64,000 bases of DNA from an uncultured Paracoccaceae bacterium (GCA_947497185.1 CANMFL010000006.1:62001-126000), one strand, 5' to 3'. Positions 42,221 through 51,203 are shown, counted from the first letter of the stretch. Translations and numbers: made by a program. The notes: generated from the sequence alone by a model not told the origin.

Positions 42221-42970
42221 ATGAAACCAATCAAACTTACTGCGGAACATAAACGAGGGCATCGCAAAGGCGGCTTTGGCATAGAGGTGTTATATCCCGG
42301 CTTGGCCCTTGGTCAGCACGACACGGGTATTGGGGCGATTGGCCGGATCGACCACGCGAAGGTAAACCCGGGAACTTTGATCGCTATGCATCCCCATCAG
42401 GACGACGAAATACTGTCCTACATGCGCGAAGGTGTCATGGTCCACAAAGATACAGTGGGCAATGAAGAAGAGCTGTCCAACGTTCGCATGATGATGATGA
42501 ACGCCGGCCATACCTTCCAGCACGAAGAAAAAATGACGGGGACGCAACCGATCGAAATGCTGCAAATATTTCTGCGGCCGCGTAAAAAGGACTTGGATGC
42601 GCAGGTGCAATTCCACGAGTTCGATACGATAAAAAGCCAAGACACATGGCGTCTACTTGCCGGACCTGAAAAGGCACCGCTGGAAGTCCGCGCAGAAGCT
42701 TGGGTTCATGACGCATTTCTGCGTTCAGGCCAAATCTTAGAGCTGCCGCCGATGCCCAAGGCGCAGCTGACACATATCATATACGCCTTTGCGGGCACTG
42801 TTTCTGTTGGAACTGATATTGTGCTGAGCGCCGGAGAAAGCGTCATCGTCAAAGGCAGCGATCATAAAATCGTAGCCCATGACGACAGTGATCTTGTCCT
42901 GTTTTCAACGAACACCGACGCACCTGTTTTCAAAGGCGGCATGTTCAGCGGAAATATGGCACGGAAATAG
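42221..42970 (+). CDS. Pirin family (YhhW-like) bicupin protein
   Basis: 249 aa. N-terminal cupin with metal ligands in MHPHQDDEILSYMREGVMVHKD (two His at about 47 and 49, His near 59) and VRMMMMNAGHTFQHEE with the Glu ligand. Pirins of this group oxidise flavonoids such as quercetin (YhaK/YhhW-like) or act as redox sensors. Starts with GGAGC 7 nt upstream. Middle gene of the TetR-linked group. Confidence 0.88.
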   Translation: MKPIKLTAEHKRGHRKGGFGIEVLYPGLALGQHDTGIGAIGRIDHAKVNPGTLIAMHPHQDDEILSYMREGVMVHKDTVGNEEELSNVRMMMMNAGHTFQHEEKMTGTQPIEMLQIFLRPRKKDLDAQVQFHEFDTIKSQDTWRLLAGPEKAPLEVRAEAWVHDAFLRSGQILELPPMPKAQLTHIIYAFAGTVSVGTDIVLSAGESVIVKGSDHKIVAHDDSDLVLFSTNTDAPVFKGGMFSGNMARK

Positions 42971-43058
42971 TCCATAAAATTTAGGCTTCAGCGCCTCAAA
43001 ATACACGTGACTGAAAGCCTAAGTCGTAAATACGAAAAACACACAGAAAGTTAAAACC

Positions 43059-43640
43059 ATGACAAAGCTACTCATGTTCGCGGGCAGTGCGCGCAAAGAA
43101 TCCACCAATAAACAGCTCGCAGCTTTGGCTGCACGCACCGCAAAAGACGCAGGCGCAGAGGTCACTTTGATCGACCTCGCAGATTTTGACATGCCGATTT
43201 ACAACGGTGATATCGAAGCGGACACCGGCCTGCCTGAGAATGCAAAACGCTTGAAACAGTTGTTTGTTGAAAACGATGGCTTCTTCATCGCGTCGCCTGA
43301 GTACAACAGCTCAATTTCAGCGTTGCTCAAGAATGCGTTGGACTGGATCTCGCGCCCTCATACCGACAACGAACCGAACCTCTGGGCGTTTCAGGGTAAA
43401 ATTGCAGCTATTGGCGCTGTATCCCCCGGTGCGTTTGGCGGACTGCGTGGCCTTGTGACCTTGCGGATGATGCTGGGCAACATCGGAGTGACAGTTGTGC
43501 CGAACCAAGTCGTTGTTTCAGACGGTTTCAACGCCTTTGATGACGATGGCGCATTGGTCGCAGGTATGGCTGCGGGTATGCTGAATATGACAGTGGCACA
43601 ATTGGTCGAGACAACAGGTGCGCTGAAACGCCCATCTTAA
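43059..43640 (+). CDS. NADPH-dependent FMN reductase family protein
   Basis: 193 aa, flavodoxin-like. FMN phosphate loop LMFAGSARKESTNKQLAALA (about 4-23), SPEYNSSISALLKNALDWISR (about 78-98) and GAFGGLRGLVTLRMML. Similar to ChrR/AzoR-like quinone or chromate reductases; two-electron reduction of quinones is plausible in this electrophile-linked set. Confidence 0.9.
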   Translation: MTKLLMFAGSARKESTNKQLAALAARTAKDAGAEVTLIDLADFDMPIYNGDIEADTGLPENAKRLKQLFVENDGFFIASPEYNSSISALLKNALDWISRPHTDNEPNLWAFQGKIAAIGAVSPGAFGGLRGLVTLRMMLGNIGVTVVPNQVVVSDGFNAFDDDGALVAGMAAGMLNMTVAQLVETTGALKRPS

Positions 43641-43774
43641 AAGGCGGCATGTATAGCGGGACTATTATGCGACGGTAGGTCGTCCAGCGCAGGCTTTGTA
43701 GCATAGCGCGGGGGTAATTAGTGCGAGTTCCACAGCAAGAGGTTGTGGAGCTCGCGCAAAATATTTAGCGATTC

Positions 43775-43984
43775 TTAGCTGGATCTTCGCATTACGCTTT
43801 GCGCGAGTTTTGCAGCGAACGGGCCAAGGAAAAATATCATTGTGGGCACCAGAAACACCGTCAGAATAAGTGTCTGCACTGGTAGCGAGATATTTAAGCC
43901 TGCCCATCGAAACCCCATTAATGTTGATGTGACAGTAACATAGACGGCAATCCATGCAAAAAAGACTGTTAGAAGTCGCGTCAT
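43775..43984 (-). CDS. Small two-helix membrane protein (DUF2798-like)
   Basis: 69 aa, two hydrophobic helices (about 5-27 and 33-54) joined by RWAGLNIS, then a basic tail. The pattern LPVQTLILTVFLVPTMIFFLGPF resembles DUF2798. Its start codon overlaps the marR stop by 4 nt, so it is co-expressed with, and probably controlled by, the MarR regulator. Function unknown. Confidence 0.68.
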   Translation of the reverse strand: MTRLLTVFFAWIAVYVTVTSTLMGFRWAGLNISLPVQTLILTVFLVPTMIFFLGPFAAKLAQSVMRRSS

Positions 43985-44421
43985 GACTTTTCCTTCATGA
44001 AGTTCGAAATAGTTTCAAAATGGCCGGGCAAAACATCCGCCAAAACTGTTTGGCCTTGGTGCGTTAAGGCCAGAAGGTGGGCACGTGAATCTGCGGGGTC
44101 ATCACTGCGCACGAGCAATCCCTCTTTTAACAATGACGCCACGGTCCGATGCAGAACGGGTTTAGACACGTCCAGCCGTTGGTTGATTTCACTCTGCCGA
44201 AGGCTGTCCACGTCAGGTTCGCGGTCGATCACCATGAGGATATGAAATTTCAACACCGAAAGATTGTGACGGGCAAAATAGGCGTCCAGCAAGCGGCCCA
44301 GTTGGCTCGCATCCCGCATCATCGAGAGAGCGCGTGACACCGTATCCACGTCACCGACACCTATCTTCGAAACGTAACCGTCGATCATCATCTCAGTTGG
44401 CAATTCTCGCAGAAAGAACAT
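43981..44421 (-). CDS. MarR family transcriptional regulator
   Basis: 146 aa. Winged helix: VLKFHILMVIDREPDVDSLRQSEINQRLDVSKPVLHRTVASLLKEGLLVRSDDPADSRAHLLALT read in pieces (about 55-120), with the DxR wing motif as DPADSR. Start could also be ATG 44391 (MMIDGY). Forms a two-gene unit with the small membrane protein downstream. Confidence 0.87.
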   Translation of the reverse strand: MFFLRELPTEMMIDGYVSKIGVGDVDTVSRALSMMRDASQLGRLLDAYFARHNLSVLKFHILMVIDREPDVDSLRQSEINQRLDVSKPVLHRTVASLLKEGLLVRSDDPADSRAHLLALTHQGQTVLADVLPGHFETISNFMKEKS

Positions 44422-44771
44422 GCTATTTCAGACCACGTGAATGTTTGAGGCGAGGTTGTTCCTCTAAATATCCTTCAGAAGAACTAAAGCCCGCAGATGT
44501 ATCGGTCTGAGCGTGCAGCCAATATTCTGGCGCTGGCTTATGTCTATTGAAAGCGAATTTTCTGCTTGGCACCCGTGACCTCTTGTCAGTCTGTTATCAT
44601 GGTAACTACATTGGTGAGCCACCACTGTCAAATGATTAGGTCGGCGCTAATCTGACGCAGTACGAGATATTAAGTCCGCTTTCAGCATCTCGAAAGTTGG
44701 CTTGTGCATATGCAGAACTTGCGCGTTTCGCCGCATCCGGCAAGTGACAATGATGAGTTTGAAATGGATAT
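44422..44771. other. 350-bp region without a gene
   Basis: No coding signal. The one structured element is GTTATCATGGTAAC (44593-44606), an imperfect palindrome with one mismatched pair, which resembles MarR-type boxes but lies about 170 bp from the marR start. Marked as possible regulatory sequence only. Confidence 0.4.
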
Positions 44772-45665
44772 TCACATCATCAAATCTGAACGATGCGCTA
44801 CAAGGTGATCAATCAAACGTCGGGTCAGGGCTTTTTGCGGTCCGATGTCCGGCCAAACAGCGTAAATACCTAATGTAGGAAGGTTCCAGTCTGGCAGAAC
44901 GCGCACCAAACGACCTTGGGATACCTCTTGTTCTATCACGCTGCGGGGTAGGTGCCAGATCCCAAGTCCGGCCAGTACGGCTGCCTTGGCGGCATTTACG
45001 GTGTTCACCTCAATGCGTATATTAGTCGGGGTGATGCTTACAGATTTCTCTTTGCGTTCGATCGTCATTACGGCTGGAATTTGCGTGACTGAAATGAAGT
45101 CATGTGTCTCCAGATCGTGCGGCACTGCAATGGGCTCGCGCTCGGACAGGTAGGCCGGCGAAGCGACCAGCAAGCGTTCAAAGTCCGCGATACGGCGGCT
45201 TTTCAGACTACTGCTGCGTAAGGTGCCAAGCCTGATCGCCAGATCAAACCCGTCTTTGACCAGATCGGTTGGCTCGTCGCTGCACTGGAGCGATATAGCA
45301 ACCATCGGGTGCATTTTGGCAAACCCCCACAGCGCTTGATGAAGTTTGCTTTGCTCTCCAAAGGCTGGCATGGCGACGTGAAGTGCACCGACGGGTTCCT
45401 CGTTTCCGGCATGGATTGCGTCCAACGCTTCCTCACCTGCCGCGACCATACGGCGGGCGGGGTCAAGCGCGATCTGGCCTTCGGGCGTCAGCGACATTGA
45501 CCGCGTCGAGCGGAAAAATAGCGTGACGCCCTGCCGTTCTTCCAGCCGCGAAAGGTGGTGACTGATCACGGATGTTGACAGTTTGAGCCGCCGACCTGCC
45601 GCACTCAAACTACCTGTGTCTGCAATCGCGACAAAGACGGCGAGGCTGCGGTAATCTTCGATCAT
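44772..45665 (-). CDS. LysR family transcriptional regulator
   Basis: 297 aa. HTH near 5-60 (YRSLAVFVAIADTGSLSAAG, LSTSVISHHLSRLEERQGVTLF), effector domain 90-290 (GALHVAMPAFGEQSKLHQALWGF). Divergent from a run of small genes starting with DUF2218 (93-bp gap), which it probably regulates. Confidence 0.9.
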   Translation of the reverse strand: MIEDYRSLAVFVAIADTGSLSAAGRRLKLSTSVISHHLSRLEERQGVTLFFRSTRSMSLTPEGQIALDPARRMVAAGEEALDAIHAGNEEPVGALHVAMPAFGEQSKLHQALWGFAKMHPMVAISLQCSDEPTDLVKDGFDLAIRLGTLRSSSLKSRRIADFERLLVASPAYLSEREPIAVPHDLETHDFISVTQIPAVMTIERKEKSVSITPTNIRIEVNTVNAAKAAVLAGLGIWHLPRSVIEQEVSQGRLVRVLPDWNLPTLGIYAVWPDIGPQKALTRRLIDHLVAHRSDLMM

Positions 45666-45758
45666 CTTTCTAATTCCTGTAAAAATGATTTCTTAACATG
45701 TGGGATAATCATAAAGGTGGGTTCTGTCTATTTCTGTCTTCACACACAGGAGGCAGCC

Positions 45759-46052
45759 ATGTTCACAAGCAATGCAAAATTCACAACCGCACGGGCCAGC
45801 GGCTACTTGCAGCAGCTTTGCAAGCACTTTGGACACAAGGTCGAGGTGCAGTTTGACGCGCAAGCGGGCTTGATCACATTCCCCTTTGGACAATGTGCGC
45901 TGGCAGCAGATCAAGACGTTTTAGACCTGACCGTGAATGCCGAAACCCAAGCCGACCTGACCAAGGCATGTCGCGTGATCAGCAGCCATCTTGAACGGTT
46001 CGCCTTTCGCGAAAGTCCAAAGACCGACTGGCACCCTGTCGTCGCAGCTTAA
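45759..46052 (+). CDS. DUF2218 family protein
   Basis: 97 aa from ATG 45759, with a strong CAGGAGG 6 nt upstream. DUF2218 pattern: ARASGYLQQLCKHFGHKVEV, FPFGQCALAADQDVLDLTVNA, LERFAFRES. Often found with siderophore or redox genes, function unknown. First gene of a four-gene + strand run. Confidence 0.87.
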   Translation: MFTSNAKFTTARASGYLQQLCKHFGHKVEVQFDAQAGLITFPFGQCALAADQDVLDLTVNAETQADLTKACRVISSHLERFAFRESPKTDWHPVVAA

Positions 46053-46093
46053 CTTTTTACTCACTCACGCCATATCAAAAACTGGAGAATACC

Positions 46094-46564
46094 ATGACAT
46101 TTAAGACTCTTTTTGCTTCCGCCGCCCTCGCAACTTTCGCCACTGGCGCATTCGCCGACGACACAGCCACGGTGACAACATTCTATGATCTGCTCAGCAA
46201 CCCCGGCTCTGCAGAGCACGTCGCCGCGTTCGAGGCTGCGACGTCTGAAGATTGGACCAGCATGGGCGATTATTCAGGCAACAACAAAACCCGCGAAGCG
46301 TTTCTTGGCCAGATGGGTGGTTTTGCGCAACTGATGCCTGACCTCAACTGGGCCATTCAGGACATGTACCAAGACGGCGACACCTTCGTGGTCCGCAGTC
46401 GAGCAACTGGCACACCTGTCGCCCCGTTCTTTGGCGTCGATGGTGAAGGTCGTAGCTTTGATATCATGACGATCGACATCCACGAGTTGGAAGACGGCGT
46501 CATCGCGCGCACCTACCACGTCGAAGACTGGGCCGGCGCGTTGCAGCAGCTTTCTGGTCAATAA
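46094..46564 (+). CDS. Exported ester cyclase / SnoaL-like protein
   Basis: 156 aa. Sec signal peptide 1-21 (cleavage after AFA). Mature part is a SnoaL-like alpha+beta barrel: VTTFYDLLSNPGSAEHVAAF, FLGQMGGFAQLMPDLNWAIQDMYQDGDTFVVRSRATGT in pieces, and HELEDGVIARTYHVEDWAGALQQL. Family members bind small hydrophobic molecules; no enzyme activity is assured. Export to the periplasm is unusual for this family and is shared with the next gene. Confidence 0.82.
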   Translation: MTFKTLFASAALATFATGAFADDTATVTTFYDLLSNPGSAEHVAAFEAATSEDWTSMGDYSGNNKTREAFLGQMGGFAQLMPDLNWAIQDMYQDGDTFVVRSRATGTPVAPFFGVDGEGRSFDIMTIDIHELEDGVIARTYHVEDWAGALQQLSGQ

Positions 46565-46575
46565 AGCAAACGGTT

Positions 46576-46599
46576 ACGGCCCCAAAATGTCTGGGCCGT
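46576..46599 (+). terminator. Intercistronic stem-loop
   Basis: ACGGCCC (46576-46582) and GGGCCGT (46593-46599) form a 7-bp stem between the two exported small-barrel genes. No T-run; probably an mRNA stabilising or processing element. Confidence 0.5.
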
Positions 46600-46620
46600 G
46601 ATCCCGCACAGGAGAAGATC

Positions 46621-47112
46621 ATGCAGCGTAGAACTTTACTCAAAACATCCCTCGGCGCGTCGCTTGCACTAATCCTCGGGACACAAGCAGGAGCACAAGA
46701 TATGGACGAAACAACACAAGCCAGCTTTGACACGGTCATGGCCTTTATGGGCGCGATGGGCAGCGGCGATATGGACACGATGGGCCGTCTGATGGCCGAC
46801 GATATGGTTTGGCACACCGAAGGCGACACGTCGCTGCCGTGGATCGGCGAAACCGTCGGCAAGGACGCTATCTTTGAATTTCTTGGCGTCTTCGTAGCCA
46901 ACTTTCAGACCACGAAATGGGAAAATACCGATGCATTCGCCTCTGGTGATACGGTTGCGGTGTTTGGCCGGATGAACGGCATCACGACCCAGAGCGGCAA
47001 AGAAATCGGTGAATTCACATTCGCACTGCGTGCCAAAGTGCGCGATGGTCAGGTGGTTTTGTGGAACTGGTTTGAAGACAGCTTTGCGATCAGCCAAGCC
47101 TACCACTCTTAA
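46621..47112 (+). CDS. Exported nuclear transport factor 2-like protein
   Basis: 163 aa. N-terminus MQRRTLLKTSLGASLALILG has the RR-x-x-LK pattern of Tat signals; cleavage near AGA-QDM. NTF2/SnoaL-like fold follows: VMAFMGAMGSGDMDTMGRLMADDMVWHTEG, then FEFLGVFVANFQTTKWENTDAFASGDTVAVFGR. A methionine-rich early region is notable. Function unknown; paralogue in fold of the preceding gene. Confidence 0.8.
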   Translation: MQRRTLLKTSLGASLALILGTQAGAQDMDETTQASFDTVMAFMGAMGSGDMDTMGRLMADDMVWHTEGDTSLPWIGETVGKDAIFEFLGVFVANFQTTKWENTDAFASGDTVAVFGRMNGITTQSGKEIGEFTFALRAKVRDGQVVLWNWFEDSFAISQAYHS

Positions 47113-47121
47113 GAAATCAAT

Positions 47122-47148
47122 CGGATGGGCGCATCCTGCGCCCATCCG
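47122..47148 (+). terminator. Strong intercistronic stem-loop
   Basis: CGGATGGGCGC (47122-47132) and GCGCCCATCCG (47138-47148), 11 perfect pairs with a 5-nt loop, 22 bp before the next ATG. Lacks a T-run, so it could be an attenuator or stabiliser rather than a full terminator. Confidence 0.6.
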
Positions 47149-47169
47149 CCGCAATGAAGGACCCCCACA

Positions 47170-48015
47170 ATGACAATCGCGATTACAGCTGTATCAGGCC
47201 AACTTGGCAGAGCAATTGCCCGCAATCTGATCGAAACCGCAGATGGCGAGACCATCATCGGCCTTGCCCGCACCCCTGCGAACGCAAAAGATCTTGGTAT
47301 TGAAATCCGCGCTGGCGATTACGGGCAACCGGAGCAGTTGCGAGCGTCCTTAGCGGGCGTTGATACCTTGTTGCTCGTGTCCGGTATGGATGCCCCCGAC
47401 GCCCGCATTCAGCAGCACCGCAACGTCATTGAGGCCGCAAAGGCCGCAGGTGTGAAAAAGATTGTTTACACCAGCAGTCAAGGGGTCGAAGAAGGCACAG
47501 CCTTTTCCCCCGTCGTGCAAAGCAACCGCCAGACCGAGGCCGATGTGCGCGATAGCGGGCTTGCCTATGCAATCGGGCGCAACGGTATCTATATCGAACC
47601 GGATGTGGAATATATTGATAGCTACAAAGCCAAAAGCGAGATCGCCAACAGCGCAGGGGCGGGCAAATGCGGCTACACAACCCGTTCTGAGCTGGCCCAT
47701 GCCTACGCTTGCCTTTTGACCAGCGATGACTTCAACGGCCAGACGTTTAACCTATGGGGCACTCCTATCAGACAAACCGAGCTTACCGATTACTTGAACG
47801 GTGCATTCGGCACGTCGCTGACCTATCGCGAGATGTCTCCAGAAGAGTACGTCGCAGATCGCACAGCCGAACTGGGTGATTTCATAGGCCCAATCATCGG
47901 CGGCATATATGAGGGTATTCGTCGTGGTATCTACGATGTACCCAGCGATTTTGAAGCTGTTGCTGGCAGAGCTCACCAAAGCTGGCCCGATTATTTCCGA
48001 GCGCTTGCAGGTTGA
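47170..48015 (+). CDS. NAD(P)H-binding atypical SDR (NmrA/QorB-like)
   Basis: 281 aa. Cofactor loop ITAVSGQLGRAIARNLIE (about 5-22), LLVSGMDAPDARIQQHRNVIEAAKAAGVKKIVYTSSQG in pieces near 73-108. No YxxxK active site, as in the atypical NmrA/QOR2 branch that senses or reduces quinones with NADPH. Last gene of the LysR-linked run, followed by a strong stem-loop. Confidence 0.88.
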   Translation: MTIAITAVSGQLGRAIARNLIETADGETIIGLARTPANAKDLGIEIRAGDYGQPEQLRASLAGVDTLLLVSGMDAPDARIQQHRNVIEAAKAAGVKKIVYTSSQGVEEGTAFSPVVQSNRQTEADVRDSGLAYAIGRNGIYIEPDVEYIDSYKAKSEIANSAGAGKCGYTTRSELAHAYACLLTSDDFNGQTFNLWGTPIRQTELTDYLNGAFGTSLTYREMSPEEYVADRTAELGDFIGPIIGGIYEGIRRGIYDVPSDFEAVAGRAHQSWPDYFRALAG

Positions 48016-48085
48016 GAACTCCTTTTGCGTTACAGCCTGAATGAATTTCCTCGGCTCCCAATGGCCCCTGAGAAGGGTGGAATGA

Positions 48086-48111
48086 GACTGGACTTGGCTT
48101 CAAGTCCAGTC
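48086..48111. terminator. Terminator-like hairpin before the betaine transporter operon
   Basis: GACTGGACTTG (48086-48096), loop GCTT, CAAGTCCAGTC (48101-48111): 11 perfect pairs, followed at 48117 by CTTTAAAAAG. The most stable isolated hairpin here; it separates the SDR gene from the next operon by position and is probably its terminator. Confidence 0.68.
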
Positions 48112-48177
48112 GTGCTACTTTAAAAAGAAACGTAGTTTTCACCACAACCACAACCTACAATATCGGAGTAGTTAATC

Positions 48178-49086
48178 ATGAAACCCAGCCAGTTTATTTC
48201 AGTAACAAGCCTTTCCGCCGTTCTGGCGACCGCTGCTGCTGCCGATATCACTGTTTCGTCCAAAATCGACACTGAGGGCGGTTTACTGGGCAATATCATC
48301 GCCTTGGCACTTGAAGACGCGGACCTACCAGTCGAGCGTCGCTTGCAACTTGGCGGCACCCAGATTGTACGCGAAGCACTGCTGTCTAATCAGATCGATA
48401 TCTACCCCGAATACACCGGAAACGCCGCGTTTTTCTTTAACGAAGCAGACAGCGACGTCTGGAAAGATCCCGCCGCTGCTCACGCGCGCGCGGCCGAGTT
48501 GGATAATGAGCAAAACAGCGTCACATGGCTTGATCCAGCACCTGCAAATAACACGTGGGCCATTGCGGTGACGGGTGAAGTCGCAGCGGAAAACGACTTA
48601 GTGACGATGTCTGATTTTGGCGCTTGGGTTGCGGCTGGCGGTGACGTCAAACTTGCGGCCTCGACAGAGTTTGTGTCTTCTCCTGCGGTTCTGCCAGCGA
48701 TGCAGGACACCTACGGGTTTAGCCTGACCTCTGATCAAACGATAATCCTGTCCGGTGGCGATACGGCCGCAACGATCCAAGCCGCAGCACGCGGCACATC
48801 GGGCGTCAACGCAGCAATGGTATACGGCACTGACGGGGGTGTCGGCGCCACAGGGCTTGTGGTGATGGAAGATGACAAAGGGGTGCAGCCGGTTTATGAG
48901 CCCGCTCCAATCGTGCGGGCAGACGTGTTGGCAGAGTATCCTTCAATACCAGAAATTCTGAACCCGATCTTTGCCGGTCTTGATATGCAGACTTTGCAAC
49001 AGTTGAACGGTCGCATCCAAGTCGGCGGAGAGCCCGCTGAAGACGTGGCGCGTCAATACCTGACCGAAACCGGTGTTCTGGACTGA
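48178..49086 (+). CDS. Glycine betaine/osmoprotectant ABC transporter substrate-binding protein (OsmF/YehZ)
   Basis: 302 aa, OpuAC/OsmF domain. Signal peptide about 1-20 (TAAAADI). KIDTEGGLLGNIIALALEDA, GGTQIVREALLSNQIDIYPEYTGN (binding-site block) and NTWAIAVTGEVAAENDLVTMSDFGAWV are typical. Binds a quaternary amine such as glycine betaine or choline; YehZ-type systems bind with low affinity. First gene of a four-gene transporter operon. Confidence 0.9.
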   Translation: MKPSQFISVTSLSAVLATAAAADITVSSKIDTEGGLLGNIIALALEDADLPVERRLQLGGTQIVREALLSNQIDIYPEYTGNAAFFFNEADSDVWKDPAAAHARAAELDNEQNSVTWLDPAPANNTWAIAVTGEVAAENDLVTMSDFGAWVAAGGDVKLAASTEFVSSPAVLPAMQDTYGFSLTSDQTIILSGGDTAATIQAAARGTSGVNAAMVYGTDGGVGATGLVVMEDDKGVQPVYEPAPIVRADVLAEYPSIPEILNPIFAGLDMQTLQQLNGRIQVGGEPAEDVARQYLTETGVLD

Positions 49087-49104
49087 TTGCGCAGAATCTA
49101 ACGC

Positions 49105-50271
49105 ATGATGGGTATTCGCACACACCTTTCACCGCCCGGTTTGCTTTTTGCCATTCTGGGGCTGGCCGCATTGCTAGCCCCCTTTATGACGCTTGCAGCC
49201 AATCGTATCGTGGCGGGTGATGGCATTGTTGCATGGCGCGTTGCAGGGCCTGCAATCACCGTGCCCGGTGTGGCGGCGGTGATGATCGGTTTGGCGATGG
49301 GTCTTGTCGCGACGTGGACACGCCTGCGTTTGTTGGGGGCTGTTTTTGGCTTAGCGGGCCTGCTCTGGCTGCTCTCGCGTAGTGCGCCCATCCTTCTGAC
49401 GCAAGCCGGAGAGTATGCACGCGTTTCACCGGCGGCAGGCTTTTGGTGCCTGCTGGTTATTTTTATGCTGCTGATGGCTGATGCATTGGCCGCCCTGAAA
49501 CCGGGGCCGTTTATGCGCGCCGTATTATTGTTCGCGGTGCTTGCTGCATTGGTCCTCGTCCTTCATTCAGGCCTTCTGTCCGACTTGTCCGTCCTTCAGG
49601 AGTTTTCCAGTCGTCGTGACGCGTTTTTCACCGAGTTTCAGCGCCATCTCGGGCTTGCTTTTGGGTCACTCGCGGCGGCTGCGTTAATTGGATTTCCGCT
49701 TGGCATTCTGTGCCACCACCGCGCGGGACTACAGGGTGCAACCCTGCCGGTACTCAGTTTTTTGCAGACCATTCCATCGCTTGCGATGTTCGGCTTGATG
49801 ATCCCGATCCTTGGGTGGGTCGGAAATACCGTTCCGGGCGCGCAAGCAATCGGTATCGCAGGAATTGGGTTTGCGCCTGCATTTCTGGCTTTGTTACTCT
49901 ATTCGCTGCTGCCTGTCGTTGGGAACACGGTTGCTGGCCTTGCCGCGACGCCACCCGCGGCGCTGGAGGCTGCGCGCGGCATGGGGATGACACCTCGCCA
50001 GCGTCTGTTGCGCGTTGAGTTGCCGCTTGGTCTGCCGATCATCCTGACCGGTTTGCGCATCGTGCTTGTACAGAACATCGGCCTTGCCGTCATTGCTGGG
50101 CTCATTGGTGGGGGCGGCTTCGGGACTTTTGTGTTTCAGGGGCTGAACCAGACCGCCACTGATCTGATCCTGTTGGGCGCCTTACCCACAGTTGTGCTGG
50201 CCCTAACGGCAGCGATATTGATGGATACTCTGGTCGAACTCACCCGTCGAATCCCCGAGGAGACAGCATGA
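49105..50271 (+). CDS. Osmoprotectant ABC transporter permease (YehY-like)
   Basis: 388 aa: N-terminal part with five or so extra hydrophobic helices (about 1-170), as in YehY, then a MetI-like permease domain with SFLQTIPSLAMFGLMIPILGW and the EAA loop VAGLAATPPAALEAARGMGMTPRQRLLRVELPLGLP in pieces. Overlaps the ATPase start by 4 nt. Confidence 0.9.
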   Translation: MMGIRTHLSPPGLLFAILGLAALLAPFMTLAANRIVAGDGIVAWRVAGPAITVPGVAAVMIGLAMGLVATWTRLRLLGAVFGLAGLLWLLSRSAPILLTQAGEYARVSPAAGFWCLLVIFMLLMADALAALKPGPFMRAVLLFAVLAALVLVLHSGLLSDLSVLQEFSSRRDAFFTEFQRHLGLAFGSLAAAALIGFPLGILCHHRAGLQGATLPVLSFLQTIPSLAMFGLMIPILGWVGNTVPGAQAIGIAGIGFAPAFLALLLYSLLPVVGNTVAGLAATPPAALEAARGMGMTPRQRLLRVELPLGLPIILTGLRIVLVQNIGLAVIAGLIGGGGFGTFVFQGLNQTATDLILLGALPTVVLALTAAILMDTLVELTRRIPEETA

Positions 50272-51203
50272 TCGAGATAGACCAGATCACCAAAACCTAT
50301 GGCACGGTAAACGCCGTCGATGCAGTGTCCATGACGGTGGAAACCGGATCAATCACAGTGATTGTCGGCACCTCTGGCTCTGGCAAAACGACGTTGTTGC
50401 GGATGATAAACCGTCTTGAGGAGCCGACCTCTGGCGAGGTGCGGATCAACGGTACATCCACCTCAACGGTAAAGCCGCATCTTTTGAGACGGCGCATCGG
50501 TTATGCCATTCAAGGCCACGGACTGTTCCCGCACCATACGGTAGCTCGCAATATCGGCGCAGTTCCCGAATTGCTGAAATGGTCCCGCGACGAAATCAAT
50601 GCCCGCGTCGATGAATTGCTTGCGCTGTTTTCAATGGACCCCGCAGAATTCCGCGACCGCTTTCCAGCCGAACTGTCCGGTGGGCAACAACAGCGTGTCG
50701 GTGTGGCGCGCGCACTGGCATCGCGGCCTGATCTGTTGCTGATGGACGAACCTTTCGGCGCTTTGGACCCGATCATCCGGACCCGTGCGCAAGAAGACCT
50801 GCGACACATCCAGCGCAAGCTAGGATCGACGATCATGTTGGTGACCCATGACATGGAAGAAGCCATCAGTTTGGGGGACCGCGTGGCGGTGATGGACGGT
50901 GGCAAGCTGGTACAATATGCCCCACCGGCTGAAATCATCTCCCGTCCCGCGACAGACTTCGTGGCAAACATGGTCGGAGATGTCGAACGGCCTCTGCGGC
51001 TCTTGTCATTAATCTCAGTGGCCGAAATCATCGAGCCGGGTGAGGCCGACGGAGAGGCACTGCCAGAAACCGCAAGCTTGCGCGACGCCCTCTCAGCCTG
51101 CCTGTGGACAGGGTGCGATGCTCTGCCCGCTACCAGAGGGGGCACAGTTGTAGGGCGTGTGACACTCAAAGCCATTCGCGCACGCGCCGGAGCACACGAA
51201 TGA
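50268..51203 (+). CDS. Osmoprotectant ABC transporter ATP-binding protein (YehX/ProV-like)
   Basis: 311 aa. Walker A VGTSGSGKTTLL (about 33-44), signature LSGGQQQRVGVARALASRP, Walker B LLLMDEPFGALDPI, switch MLVTHDMEEAI. The C-terminal 70 residues are a CBS-like tail with no clear second CBS. Overlaps both neighbours, ATGA on each side, so the operon is tightly coupled. Confidence 0.92.
   Translation: MIEIDQITKTYGTVNAVDAVSMTVETGSITVIVGTSGSGKTTLLRMINRLEEPTSGEVRINGTSTSTVKPHLLRRRIGYAIQGHGLFPHHTVARNIGAVPELLKWSRDEINARVDELLALFSMDPAEFRDRFPAELSGGQQQRVGVARALASRPDLLLMDEPFGALDPIIRTRAQEDLRHIQRKLGSTIMLVTHDMEEAISLGDRVAVMDGGKLVQYAPPAEIISRPATDFVANMVGDVERPLRLLSLISVAEIIEPGEADGEALPETASLRDALSACLWTGCDALPATRGGTVVGRVTLKAIRARAGAHE

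Noticed and set aside
44593..44606. GTTATCATGGTAAC as a MarR operator
   Set aside because: Imperfect, about 170 bp from the marR start and not repeated elsewhere; kept only as a note in the gap entry.
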